Assembly (NCBI RefSeq): GCF_009496535.1
Contig: NZ_WIDL01000013.1
Location: forward strand, 1-64,000
Source of the DNA: Stenotrophomonas sp. MYb238
GTDB lineage: Bacteria; Pseudomonadota; Gammaproteobacteria; Xanthomonadales; Xanthomonadaceae
Length of the DNA: 64,000 nucleotides
Direction of reading: 5' to 3'
In this document: piece after piece, positions 17,038-25,671 of the stretch
Position numbering within the stretch: the first letter of the stretch is position 1
How the letters are laid out: each line of letters begins with the position of its first letter
Notes under the pieces: model-generated
What the model was told of the DNA's origin: nothing
Databases searched by the model: none
Seen by the model: the letters and a program-made list of their open reading frames with translations, nothing else
Translations under genes and position numbers: made by a program

Positions 17038-17402
17038 CAATGCAATCCCCTCCACAATCACCCCCAAGTGTAGAGCTGGACCGACGCGTTCAGGGAAATC
17101 CGAAAGGTGTCAGGGACAGTTTTCCGAGAGTCGCCCACTCGCTGCCGATGTCCGTTTTGGGTCGCTAGCAGCCGCCTGCTTGTGGATTGCTTGCTACACG
17201 CTATCCACTCCTACCAACGCCCTCCCCAACCACTCCATAATCTTCGATCCAACGATCCATCTGGGTAGAAACAGCACCACTTGTCAGGAAGTGGTGCTGT
17301 TTCTACCCAGCTCAGCATGGTTCTCTCCTGCCGCCTGCCGGCCCTGTCTATCCTCTACCAGCGGACCCCTCTGAGCAGTATCGCTCGCACATTGGCAGGC
17401 AA
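17038..17402. other. Spacer with a large perfect palindrome
   Basis: No gene. The stretch separates the Fic stop from the 50-codon ORF. It should contain the promoter of the RelA/SpoT series. Its main feature is the 22-bp-arm palindrome at 17261-17310, reported separately. Confidence 0.6.
17261..17310. repeat. Perfect 22-bp inverted repeat
   Basis: Arms 17261-17282 and 17289-17310 (CTGGGTAGAAACAGCACCAC plus TT) are perfect reverse complements around GTCAGG. No T-tract follows on either strand, so it is not an ordinary terminator. It could be an RNA hairpin, a recombinase site or a protein-bound cruciform. Confidence 0.9.
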
Positions 17403-18956
17403 CTAGTCACGGAAGGCCCGCTCAACCGCCTCGACAATATCGGACCACGCCCCGGATTCTCGCAAAACCGGCATTTCCTTGGCCAGCACGTTGCTCAGTT
17501 CACCCCGATTCTGCTCGATCGAACGCAACACCCGGTCGGCCTGTTGATCCGGCATCTCGACGATCTCTTTCAGTGCTGCACGTGCCCGCGCATGACGGCG
17601 CAGGTAGCGCGATTCCTCGCGCATCTGCTCGGTCAGCGTGCGCGCCAGGATGTTGGACAAGAACGCCACATGCGGGCCGAGGTCCGGGTAACGCCATAGC
17701 GGCCTGGCCTGCTCGGCGCCACCGAAAGTGAAGTTCGATACCACGCCATCCGGGTAGGTGGTCTGCACAGGCTCGAACGTCACGTACTCCCGTATTCCTT
17801 GCATCAAGGGTTTGGACATTTGATCCAGTACGCGCTCGTAACCGCGCCGCTCGCCGACATCGTCGGTGATGACCGCAGATACCGGCAGGATCACCGGCTC
17901 AGGGATTACCCCATCACGTCGCAATACGTCGTTGATCAGGAACCGATGCACGCGTCCATTGCCATCGGCCAAGGGATGGATGTAGACAAAGCCGAACGAA
18001 GCCACTGCACTACGCATCACCGGCGATTGTCCCTGCGTTCTTTCAAGAAAGACACGCAATCCCTCCAACATCGCAGGAACATCCTCGGCAACCGGGGCCA
18101 CGTAATGCACCACCTCTTGGTAGCGCACCACCTCACCCACGAATACCGGCGATTGCCGTATCCCGAAACGCACAAGCGTGGTCCGCTCACCAAGGATCTC
18201 GCGTTGCAATTCGGTCAGCGCCGTATCGGTCAGCGGCCATTCGCCCTGGCCGGTACGTCGTGCCATCACGTCCGCAAAACGCTGGACACGGGTTGCCTGA
18301 TCAGCCTCCCCTTCAATGGCAAAACTGGCCCGGCTTTCCCGCAGCGTCATCCACGCCGCGGCCCGCATCAGCAGATCTTCGCCAAACTCGTCGGTCAACT
18401 CACCGAACAGGGCCGTTACGTCCAATTCGGCCGCCCGTACGACGGCCTCGTTCTTCACCACCATCGGGCAGAAGTCCCGTGTGCCCGGCAAGTTGTCGTT
18501 CACCCGCCAACGCTGCACTTTGGTCGCGCGATCAAGCGAAGCTGCCACCATCTTCGCGGCGTCGATCGCATCGACGTAGTTGCCCCCCAACCGCTCCGGC
18601 ACCTGCAACAGGTCGCCGGTCAGCCACTCGTACAGGAAAGCTGCCCGACGGGCGTACTGCCCCGTCGGTTCGGCCGCAATCCACGCCTGGACGAAATCAG
18701 GGCCAGTCTGCGCAAACAGGCGGGATAGGAATTCCAGATGCGGGACTTCATGGCGTAAGTGGAATTGCAGATGCGCAGCCGGCGTAGCCGCAGGCCGCAT
18801 GATCTCCAGATACGTTTCCAGCCGGAAACCCTCATTGATCTCCGACGCGCGTCGCCCGCCCACTTGGCTGAGGACGGGCAATCGCCCCATCGGCTCCACC
18901 CCGTAGGATCGGGCCAGCCATGCAGCCCCTATGGGGTCAGCGGGGAGATCACTCAT
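17403..18956 (-). CDS. Fic-domain AMP-transferase, class II with N-terminal inhibitory helix
   Basis: Protein of 517 residues. The Fic motif HPLADGNGRVHR (327-338) contains the catalytic His and the nucleotide-binding GNGR. The inhibitory motif SFAIEG at 211-216 fits (S/T)xxxE(G/N) and lies before the Fic core, which makes this class II, self-inhibited in cis. An N-terminal helical domain precedes it and a C-terminal helical region follows. Fic proteins transfer AMP or related groups to target proteins. AGGAG seven bases before the ATG supports the start. It is flanked by the integrase and the RelA/SpoT series on the same strand. Confidence 0.9.
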   Translation of the reverse strand: MSDLPADPIGAAWLARSYGVEPMGRLPVLSQVGGRRASEINEGFRLETYLEIMRPAATPAAHLQFHLRHEVPHLEFLSRLFAQTGPDFVQAWIAAEPTGQYARRAAFLYEWLTGDLLQVPERLGGNYVDAIDAAKMVAASLDRATKVQRWRVNDNLPGTRDFCPMVVKNEAVVRAAELDVTALFGELTDEFGEDLLMRAAAWMTLRESRASFAIEGEADQATRVQRFADVMARRTGQGEWPLTDTALTELQREILGERTTLVRFGIRQSPVFVGEVVRYQEVVHYVAPVAEDVPAMLEGLRVFLERTQGQSPVMRSAVASFGFVYIHPLADGNGRVHRFLINDVLRRDGVIPEPVILPVSAVITDDVGERRGYERVLDQMSKPLMQGIREYVTFEPVQTTYPDGVVSNFTFGGAEQARPLWRYPDLGPHVAFLSNILARTLTEQMREESRYLRRHARARAALKEIVEMPDQQADRVLRSIEQNRGELSNVLAKEMPVLRESGAWSDIVEAVERAFRD

Positions 18957-19128
18957 CGGCGCGCTCCTGATAGGAAGGAAGGCAATTCAGCCCGCACAAA
19001 AACGTCGAAACTTGGGAGAAATGCCATCACAGGCGCTTAGAGATACACAAAAATGATTAAAAATTCAACAAATTAGCCAAAAACGATTAAATCAGCGTTA
19101 CCTAGAGTCCGGAGAAGAGCTTTGCCAA
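18957..19128. promoter_or_regulatory. AT-rich fic upstream region with direct repeats
   Basis: CAAAAATGATTAAA (19048-19061) and CAAAAACGATTAAA (19078-19091) are 30 bp apart, about three helical turns, within an AT-rich stretch upstream of fic. They may be operator or recombination-accessory sites. No -35/-10 pair was chosen with confidence. Confidence 0.45.
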
Positions 19129-20397
19129 TCAGTTGCCCGGCAGTTCATCCCCGGCCCCGGATGACATGGCCCCCTCCTTCAAGCGAAGCAGCATCGCTGC
19201 CGTCCGTTTCTCACTGGCCAGCAGATCCGACCAAGCGTCCATCATCTTGCAGCGCTCCTCCAGGTACGAGGCCCGGTTGTAGGCTCGACGACTCTTGTTC
19301 GCCTCCTCATGGGCCAGTTGCCGCTCGATGGCATCGGCATGGAATCCCCGCTCATTGAGTTCCGTCGAAGCCAGCGCACGAAACCCGTGGATTGTCGCTT
19401 CCCCCTGGAAACCCGCGTAGGCCATGGCCTTGCGCAAACCGGACTTCGTCATCGCCTGCCCACCGCCACTGCGATGCGGGAAAAGCAGCTCACCGTTTCC
19501 GGTGAACCGGCGCAACTGGGCCAACAGCTCGCGGACCTGAGGCGAGAGCGGCACCACGTGTTCCCGTCGCTTTTTCATGCGTTCGGCAGGTATCCGCCAA
19601 TACTTCCGCCCATCCGCTTTCGGATCCCATGCTTCTGGATCGAACTCACTCCATCGCGCCAGGCGCACCTCCTGACTGCGTACGAAGGTATGCACGAGCA
19701 TCTCCAACGCGATCCGGGTCTCGGGATTGCCGGGATAACGATCCAATGTCGCCAGGAAGGCGCCCACCTCCCCAAACGCCATCGCGGCATGTTGACCACG
19801 CTGCGGCGGGATCAGGACATTCCGCAAATCCCGTGCCGGATTCGACATGAGACGACCGGTGGCAACCGCGTAATTCAGTACGCTGCGTATCCGTTGCAGC
19901 AGGCGTCCGGCGGAATCGAAAGCACCTCGCCGCTCCACCTGACGTACCGTGAAAAGGATGTCTGCCGGCGTCAGCTCGGCAACCGACGTACAGCCCAACC
20001 GAGGAAAGACACCGTTCTCCATCTGGGAGATGACACCGAGCCGGTGTCCTTCCGACCAGCGATAGCCCTTGACCCTGACCCACTCCAGGCAGACGGTTTC
20101 AAAATTGTTGGAGGCTCGTGCAACGGCTTCGCGTCGTTCCGCACGTCGCGCCATCACCGGATCCCGACCTTGGCGCAGCAAGGTCCGCGCTTCATCACGA
20201 CGTTGACGCGCCTCCGCCAGAGACACTTCGGGATAGACACCGAACGCAATCAGCTTCTCGCGCCCGCCGTAGTAGTACTTCATCCGCCAGTAGCGGTTGC
20301 CGCTAGCCAGGACCTGAAGGAACAGACCAGCACCGTCGAAGTGCTTGCCGCACCTGGCGTTGCGAATCTGGTTTGCGTTCAGCTTGTCGATTGCCAC
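19129..20397 (-). CDS. P4-type tyrosine integrase
   Basis: Site-specific recombinase of 422 residues. The N-terminal DUF4102 arm-binding domain (KHFDGAGLFLQV, YYYGGREKLIAFGVYPEVSL) is followed by a core-binding domain and the catalytic domain. Catalytic residues are Arg240 (TFVRSQE), HGFR at 337-340, His363 (LAHE) and Tyr373 (RAYNR). Such integrases mobilise genomic islands, usually into tRNA genes. It sits at the right edge of the AT-richer block, 184 bp from the end of dksA. It appears intact. The attachment site was not identified, so mobility is inferred. Confidence 0.93.
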   Translation of the reverse strand: MAIDKLNANQIRNARCGKHFDGAGLFLQVLASGNRYWRMKYYYGGREKLIAFGVYPEVSLAEARQRRDEARTLLRQGRDPVMARRAERREAVARASNNFETVCLEWVRVKGYRWSEGHRLGVISQMENGVFPRLGCTSVAELTPADILFTVRQVERRGAFDSAGRLLQRIRSVLNYAVATGRLMSNPARDLRNVLIPPQRGQHAAMAFGEVGAFLATLDRYPGNPETRIALEMLVHTFVRSQEVRLARWSEFDPEAWDPKADGRKYWRIPAERMKKRREHVVPLSPQVRELLAQLRRFTGNGELLFPHRSGGGQAMTKSGLRKAMAYAGFQGEATIHGFRALASTELNERGFHADAIERQLAHEEANKSRRAYNRASYLEERCKMMDAWSDLLASEKRTAAMLLRLKEGAMSSGAGDELPGN

Positions 20398-20581
20398 TTC
20401 ACCACACCTCGGACGTCCTCAACGACGTTCGATCTTAGTGGCGGGAAGGCAAAATCAACCCCGAAAAGCACCCTCCGAAGCGAGGGATTTTCTGATTAGG
20501 CCTGGGACTTGGTGAGACTACAACTCGTTGATTCCATGGGGATTCACATCCTTGTGAACCCATATGGTTTCGTATGAAACT
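20398..20581. other. Right island junction
   Basis: Between the integrase start and the dksA stop. A short hairpin with a T-rich flank (CCCTC-CGAAGC-GAGGG, then ATTTTCT, near 20471-20495) and a second one (GATTCACA-TCCT-TGTGAAC, near 20541-20560) are visible. The attachment site should be here, but no copy was found near 6.9 kb. Confidence 0.45.
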
Positions 20582-21679
20582 TTAATCACCCTGTTGCTTC
20601 TGCAGGTGCTCCCAGCGCTCCTGCGCGTCGATGGTGCGCTCGGCGGTGAGGCGCGCCTCCAGGCGCTCCAGGCCGATCTCCTCGCCGGTGTCCACGCAGT
20701 AGCCGTAGTCGCCGGATTCCAGGCGCTTGAGCGTGCTGTCGATCTTGCCGATCAGCTTGCGGTAGCGGTCGCGGGTACGCAGTTCCAGCGAGTTCTCGGT
20801 CTCGCGGGTCGCACGTTCGGCTTCGTCGCCGATGTCGCGCACTTCCTCGCGCAGGTTCTCGATGGTCTGCTTGGATTCCTCTACCAGGTCGGCGCGCCAG
20901 TCCTGCAGGCGCTGGCGGAAGTACTCCTGCTGCAGCGGGCTCATGTACTCCTCGTCCGACGTCGGCTTGTAGCCGGCGGGCAGGATCGGGCGGCCGGTCG
21001 CCTCGTCGGTCTTGTACTCGACCACCTTGTGCTTGCTGCGCGGGGCCGGGGCGGCCGAGCGTGCGGTTACGGCAACGGCGACCTTGCCGACCGGACGGAC
21101 GGCGGCGGGTGCAGCGGACTTGACGGCGGTCTTTGCGGGGTTTTTCGAAACAGGCACGGGATTCTTGGATTGCGGGGCCTTGGCCGCCGGTGCCGGTGCC
21201 TTGGCCGCCGGCGCGGGGGCCGGGGCTGGAACCGTCTTGGCGACTACGGCCGGGACAGGCTTGGCCGGAACCGGCTTGGTGGCCGGTTTCGGTACGGACT
21301 TGACGACGGGTTTGCTGACCGGGGACTTGGAAGCCTTGGCGGCGGTTTTCTCGGCTGCCTTCTTGACCACCGGCTTGGCAGGTTTGGCGGCCTTGGCCAC
21401 CTTGGCCACCGGAGCGGCCACCTTCTTTGCCGGGGCCTTGCTGGCGGCCACCTTCTTGACGGGAGCTTTCTTGACCGCGGCCTTCTTGGCGGGCGTCGCC
21501 TGCCTGGCCGGGGCCTTCTTGGCCGCCACCTTCTTCGCGGGCGCCTTCTTCGCAGCCGGCTTGGCGGCCTTGGCTACCGGTTTCTTGACCACCGGCTTGG
21601 GCGCCGCCTTCTTGACTGCAGGTTTGGCGGTTTTCTTGGCGGCCTTGACGGCCTTTTTTGCAGGTTTTTTAGCAGCCAC
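20582..21679 (-). CDS. dksA: DksA-family RNA polymerase-binding factor with histone-like tail
   Basis: DksA/TraR protein of 365 residues, more than twice the E. coli length of 151. Residues 1 to about 215 are a Lys/Ala/Pro-rich tail of KKA and KKP repeats like AlgP or histone H1. The DksA core follows: SDEEYMSPLQQEYFRQ, then a coiled coil whose tip region reads DIGDEAERAT with acidic residues. The zinc-finger region has GYCVDTGEEIG and TAERTIDAQERW, so only one of the four cysteines remains. The protein should act with ppGpp on transcription initiation through the secondary channel. Start is GTG at 21679 after AGGAAG. Confidence 0.9.
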   Translation of the reverse strand: MAAKKPAKKAVKAAKKTAKPAVKKAAPKPVVKKPVAKAAKPAAKKAPAKKVAAKKAPARQATPAKKAAVKKAPVKKVAASKAPAKKVAAPVAKVAKAAKPAKPVVKKAAEKTAAKASKSPVSKPVVKSVPKPATKPVPAKPVPAVVAKTVPAPAPAPAAKAPAPAAKAPQSKNPVPVSKNPAKTAVKSAAPAAVRPVGKVAVAVTARSAAPAPRSKHKVVEYKTDEATGRPILPAGYKPTSDEEYMSPLQQEYFRQRLQDWRADLVEESKQTIENLREEVRDIGDEAERATRETENSLELRTRDRYRKLIGKIDSTLKRLESGDYGYCVDTGEEIGLERLEARLTAERTIDAQERWEHLQKQQGD

Positions 21680-21958
21680 GAAACGCTCTTCCTTGTTTCC
21701 CCCGGGGCCCGGGAAAGCGGGCCTTTATAGCCTACCCGACCAGCAGCGGCAACCGCGCCGACCGCCCCGACATGAACGGATGCCCGATCGGCTCCGGGGC
21801 GTTCCGGCGGCATCGCCGGATCGTCCCGCGCAGTTCGGAACGTGACCAGGCACGACCGGCGTACCCGGCGGGCGCAAAGGCGTTTGGAGCCCGCCTGCCG
21901 CCTGTCCGGCATCGTGCGACAAATCCTTGGGCAATGCCAGCTGGCTTATCATCGGCAG

Positions 21959-22213
21959 GTGATCGGCCGACTTCTCATCGCCCTGTTGCGCTTCTACAAG
22001 CGCTTCATCAGCCCCCTGCTGGGGCCGCGCTGCCGCTTCGTCCCCAGCTGCTCGGAATATTCGATGGATGCCATCCGCGTACACGGCCCGTTGCGGGGCT
22101 GCTGGCTTACGCTGCGCCGGCTGGGCCGCTGCCATCCGTTCCACCCCGGCGGCTTCGACCCCGTTCCCGGAAAGGCCGACTCCCCCTCTTGCCGCTGCAC
22201 AGGAAAACACTGA
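21959..22213 (+). CDS. yidD: Membrane protein insertion efficiency factor YidD
   Basis: Small protein of 84 residues with an amphipathic N-terminal helix that assists YidC-dependent insertion of inner-membrane proteins. The family block is complete: [20 protein letters not shown], then [12 protein letters not shown] and CHPFHPGG. A frame open upstream to 21842 adds 39 residues not present in the family, so the GTG at 21959 is chosen. The usual rnpA and yidC neighbours are absent. The next gene starts two bases after its stop region, so it may be co-transcribed with the dihydroorotase gene. Confidence 0.9.
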   Translation: MIGRLLIALLRFYKRFISPLLGPRCRFVPSCSEYSMDAIRVHGPLRGCWLTLRRLGRCHPFHPGGFDPVPGKADSPSCRCTGKH

Positions 22214-22214
22214 C

Positions 22215-23561
22215 ATGTCCTCCACGCTCATCACCAACGCCCGCATGGTCAACGAAGGCCGCACCTTCGACGGCGACCTGCGCATCGAGGACGGCCGCAT
22301 CGCGCAGATCGGCAGTGGCCTGGCCCCGCGCGCCGGCGAGGAGATGGTCGATGCCGCCGGCCGCTGGCTGCTGCCCGGCATGATCGACGACCAGGTGCAT
22401 TTCCGCGAACCGGGCCTGACCCACAAGGGCGACATCGCCAGCGAATCGGCCGCGGCGGTGGCCGGTGGCCTGACCAGCTTCATGGACATGCCCAACACCA
22501 ACCCGCCGACCCTGGACTCGACCATCCTGGAAGCCAAGTACGAACTGGCCAAGGGCCGCGCCTGGGCCAACTACGGCTTCTACCACGGCGCCAGCAACGA
22601 CAACCTGGACGCGATCCGCGTGCTCGACCCGAAGAAGGCGCCGGGCGTGAAGGTGTTCATGGGCGCCTCCACCGGCAACATGCTGGTCGACAACCCGGAA
22701 ACCCTGGACGCGATCTTCCGCGAATGCCCGACCCCGATCATCACGCACTGCGAAGACACGCCGATGATCGACGCCAACATGAAGGCGTTCCAGGAGAAGT
22801 ACGGCGATGCGCTGACCGCGGACATGCACCCGGACATCCGCTCGCGCGAGGCCTGCATCAAGTCGACCCGGCTGGCGATGTCGCTGGCGCGCAAGCACGG
22901 CACCCGCCTGCACGTGCTGCACATCTCCACTGCCGACGAGCTGGCGCTGTTCGAGAAGGGGCCGCTGATCCGCGCCGACGGCAGCCGCAAGCAGATCACC
23001 GCCGAGACCTGCGTGCACTTCCTGCACTTCGCCCGGCCGGACTATGCGACCAAGGGCAACCTGATCAAGTGCAACCCGGCGATCAAGGAAGTGTCCGACC
23101 GCGAGGCGATCACCGCCGCGCTGGCCGACGACGTGCTCGACGTGCTGGCCACCGACCACGCCCCGCACACCTGGGAAGAGAAGCAGAAGCCCTACGCGCA
23201 GGCGCCGTCCGGCCTGCCGCTGGTGCAGTACGCGCTGGTCGCCGCGCTGGAACGCGTGCACGAAGGCAAGCTGACCCGCGAGCAGGTGGTGCAGAAGTTC
23301 GCGCACGCCCCGGCGCAGCTGTTCGACGTGGAGGAGCGCGGCTTCCTGCGCGAGGGCTATTTCGCCGACCTGGTGCTGGTCGAGGACGTGCCGTTCACGG
23401 TCAGGCGCGAGGACGTGCTGTCCAAGTGTGGCTGGTCGCCGTTCGAAGGCACCACCTTCCGCTCGCGCGTGGCCGCCACCTGGGTCAACGGCCAGCTGGT
23501 GTGGGACGGCAGCAAGCTGGTGGGCAGCCCGGCCGGCCAGCGCATGACCTACGACCGCTGA
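22215..23561 (+). CDS. Dihydroorotase homologue
   Basis: Amidohydrolase of 448 residues, predicted to cyclise carbamoyl-aspartate to dihydroorotate in pyrimidine synthesis. Typical blocks are HFREPGLTHKGD, FMDMPNTNP, VKVFMGASTGN, ITHCEDTP, HVLHIST and DVLATDHAPHT. The usual metal-binding DxHxH reads DDQVH (58-62), so the first His is Gln60. That variant occurs in a subgroup of bacterial dihydroorotases, but it weakens certainty on metal content. Other cyclic amidases (allantoinase, hydantoinase) are less likely because of the overall motif set. Its TGA overlaps the ATG of the M23 gene. Confidence 0.85.
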   Translation: MSSTLITNARMVNEGRTFDGDLRIEDGRIAQIGSGLAPRAGEEMVDAAGRWLLPGMIDDQVHFREPGLTHKGDIASESAAAVAGGLTSFMDMPNTNPPTLDSTILEAKYELAKGRAWANYGFYHGASNDNLDAIRVLDPKKAPGVKVFMGASTGNMLVDNPETLDAIFRECPTPIITHCEDTPMIDANMKAFQEKYGDALTADMHPDIRSREACIKSTRLAMSLARKHGTRLHVLHISTADELALFEKGPLIRADGSRKQITAETCVHFLHFARPDYATKGNLIKCNPAIKEVSDREAITAALADDVLDVLATDHAPHTWEEKQKPYAQAPSGLPLVQYALVAALERVHEGKLTREQVVQKFAHAPAQLFDVEERGFLREGYFADLVLVEDVPFTVRREDVLSKCGWSPFEGTTFRSRVAATWVNGQLVWDGSKLVGSPAGQRMTYDR

Positions 23562-24412
23562 TGCGTCCGGCGTTCGTATTGGCGGCGCTGCTGCTCGCCG
23601 CGCCCCTGTACCCCATTCCGTCGGCACTGGCGCAGGACGGCATCGACGAACTGGTCGACAACCGCGTGGTGTTCCCGGCCAGCGCCTCGCAGGGCGCGAT
23701 GGTGATCGGCAAGGTGCCGGCCGGCAGCCGCGTGCGCTACGCCGACCGCGACCTGCGGGTCAGCGGCTACGGCAGCGTGGTGTTCGGCATCGGCCGCGAC
23801 GAGAAGGGCCCGCTGCAGGTGCAGGTGCGCCGTCCGGATGGCAGCAGCGAGACCGCGGTGATCGCGGTGACCGCGCGCGACTGGCCCGTGGAACGCGTCA
23901 ATGGCGTGCCGCCCAAGACGGTGAACCCGCCGCCGGCCATCGCCGCGCGCATCGCCCGCGAGCAGGCGCAGGTCACCGAATCGCGCAGGCGCGACGACAA
24001 CCGCACCGACTTCGCCCAGACCTTCCTCTGGCCGGTGCAGGGCCGCATCAGCGGCCGTTTCGGCAACGCCCGCGTCTACAACGGCCAGCCCGGCGCCGGC
24101 CATTCGGGCATAGACATCGCCGTCCCGACCGGCACGCCGGTCAAGGCGCCGGCCGCCGGCGTCGTCAGCTTCGCCAGCCCGGACCTCTACCTGACCGGCG
24201 GCACCCTGGTGCTCGACCACGGTTTCGGCATCAGTTCCAACTTCCTGCACCTGTCGCGCATCGACGTGAAGGTCGGCGACCGCATCGAACAGGGGCAGGT
24301 GATCGCCGCAGTCGGCGCCACCGGACGCGCGACCGGACCGCACCTGCACTGGGGAATGAACTGGTTCGACACCCGCATCGATCCGCTTCTGGTGCTTGAG
24401 CGCGGGAAGTAG
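23561..24412 (+). CDS. Secreted M23-family metallopeptidase
   Basis: Protein of 283 residues with a Sec signal (hydrophobic 4-20, likely cut after SALA). An N-terminal beta-rich region precedes the M23/LytM domain. Zinc ligands are in HSGIDIA (HxxxD) and GPHLHWG (HxH), so it can be catalytic, cleaving peptidoglycan cross-bridges or peptides, or activating an amidase. Overlap of start and upstream stop is TGATG. A longer frame to 22724 is antisense-free but reads through the dihydroorotase gene and is rejected. The end of the gene is echoed downstream by degraded tandem copies. Confidence 0.92.
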   Translation: MRPAFVLAALLLAAPLYPIPSALAQDGIDELVDNRVVFPASASQGAMVIGKVPAGSRVRYADRDLRVSGYGSVVFGIGRDEKGPLQVQVRRPDGSSETAVIAVTARDWPVERVNGVPPKTVNPPPAIAARIAREQAQVTESRRRDDNRTDFAQTFLWPVQGRISGRFGNARVYNGQPGAGHSGIDIAVPTGTPVKAPAAGVVSFASPDLYLTGGTLVLDHGFGISSNFLHLSRIDVKVGDRIEQGQVIAAVGATGRATGPHLHWGMNWFDTRIDPLLVLERGK

Positions 24413-24912
24413 GAACCCGTTGTCCGCCCTACGGACGCGCGGCGGCGCTTCCTTCAGCCGCTGCACCCCCTTACCGTCTGGCGCGGTGCTGGAGCGCGGG
24501 AAGTAACAGTCCGTTGTTCGCTCCACGGATACGCGGTGTCGCGTCTTGTCATAGCCTCCCGCATGGCGCGCTGCTGGGTACGGGAAATGACAACACGCAG
24601 ATGCAAGGCGGCGCGTTGCCTGCCTGCGTCCAGCGCGGTTTGATGCCTTGCCCTCGCGATGCTTCCGCAGGAGCGCATCTTGGTGCGTGACGGCGCTTCA
24701 CCAGTAAACCTTCATCGCGCTCCTACGGCGGCCATCGTGGCCGCACGTCTTCACCAGCACCGGCGGTTCGCACGCGCTGAACACCGCGACGGGCCTCTGC
24801 AACAACCAACCCGGCTCTTGTAGGAGCGGGTTCACCCGCGAAAGCTCCTGCGCCTGTGCCCCAAAAGCGATCGCGGGTGAACCCGCTCCTACGCGATCGC
24901 TCTACGTCGGAA
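24413..24912. repeat. Gene-free block: decayed tandem copies and a REP pair
   Basis: The last codons of the M23 gene with 30 bp beyond (24391-24431) recur imperfectly at 24484-24526 and more weakly near 24571. A REP-type pair follows: TAGGAGCGGGTTCACCCGCG at 24821-24840 and its reverse complement at 24871-24891. No gene is supported here. Confidence 0.7.
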
Positions 24913-25608
24913 TCAGCCGCGCGCCGCCCACCAGCTCCGCCACAGCAATCCCGCCGGGCTCGGCTGGTAGTCGCCGCCCCGCAGGCGGGCCTGCAGGCGG
25001 CCGCGGGCCAGCACGGCGTAGAGCCGGCGTGGCCGCGGCCCCGCCACCCGCGCGGGCCAGCGCGCCAGCAGGCTCTGCTGCCATTGCCGTTCGCCGCCGG
25101 CGCCGCCGGGCACCGCGGCGGCGCCCAGGTCCTGTACCCGCTGCGCCAGCATCTGGGTCAGCACCGCCTCGCCGGCCTTGGGCTGCAGCGGCGCGTCGAA
25201 CAGCGCCGCTTCCACCGCCGCCACCGCGTCGGCGAAGCGTTGCAGGGAACGGCGCGCCTGCGCCGGATCCGCGGCGGTGTCGCGGGCCTCGGCCAGGTCC
25301 GGCAGCGCTTCGGCCAGCCGCGCCCAGGGCGCCGGCATCGGCTCCAGCACCCGCCCCAGCGGATGCCGCGAACGCTGCCCTGCCCAGCTGCGCAGTTCCT
25401 CGCCCCACCAGCCGAGCTTGGCATTGGCCGGCAACGGATCGCCGGCGGTATTGAGCATGTCGTCGAATTCCTGCAGCAGGGCGAACCACGCCAACGTGCG
25501 GCGATGCAGCTCCGGCGCGACGAAACGGTCGACCAGCGGCCACTCGGGCCAGCGCTCGCGCCATTTGTCCAGGAAGCCGTCCAGCGAATCAGATCCAGTC
25601 ATGCGCAC
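24913..25608 (-). CDS. Squalene/phytoene synthase-like protein
   Basis: Soluble helical protein of 231 residues in the trans-prenyl head-to-head synthase superfamily. TLAWFALLQEFDDML and ANAKLGWWGEELRSW correspond to the first conserved region around the catalytic pocket. The second Asp-rich motif (DxxxD late in the protein) is reduced, as in NDUFAF6-like members, so it may be non-enzymatic. Several xanthomonad genomes carry such a gene outside carotenoid clusters. A start two codons later is possible. No hopanoid or carotenoid genes adjoin it. Confidence 0.75.
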   Translation of the reverse strand: MRMTGSDSLDGFLDKWRERWPEWPLVDRFVAPELHRRTLAWFALLQEFDDMLNTAGDPLPANAKLGWWGEELRSWAGQRSRHPLGRVLEPMPAPWARLAEALPDLAEARDTAADPAQARRSLQRFADAVAAVEAALFDAPLQPKAGEAVLTQMLAQRVQDLGAAAVPGGAGGERQWQQSLLARWPARVAGPRPRRLYAVLARGRLQARLRGGDYQPSPAGLLWRSWWAARG

Positions 25609-25671
25609 ATTGTAAGAACCCGCCCGCGCCCCGTCTGCCGCCCCGCCAGTCGGGACAGTGCTTACCGCGCG

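Noticed and set aside
6880-20581. Direct attachment repeats flanking the island
   Set aside because: No shared sequence of useful length was found by eye between the left junction and the integrase side.
20564-21730. Gly/Arg/Leu-rich open frame antisense to dksA
   Set aside because: It is the mirror of the Lys/Ala repeat tail; the DksA reading has clear homology.
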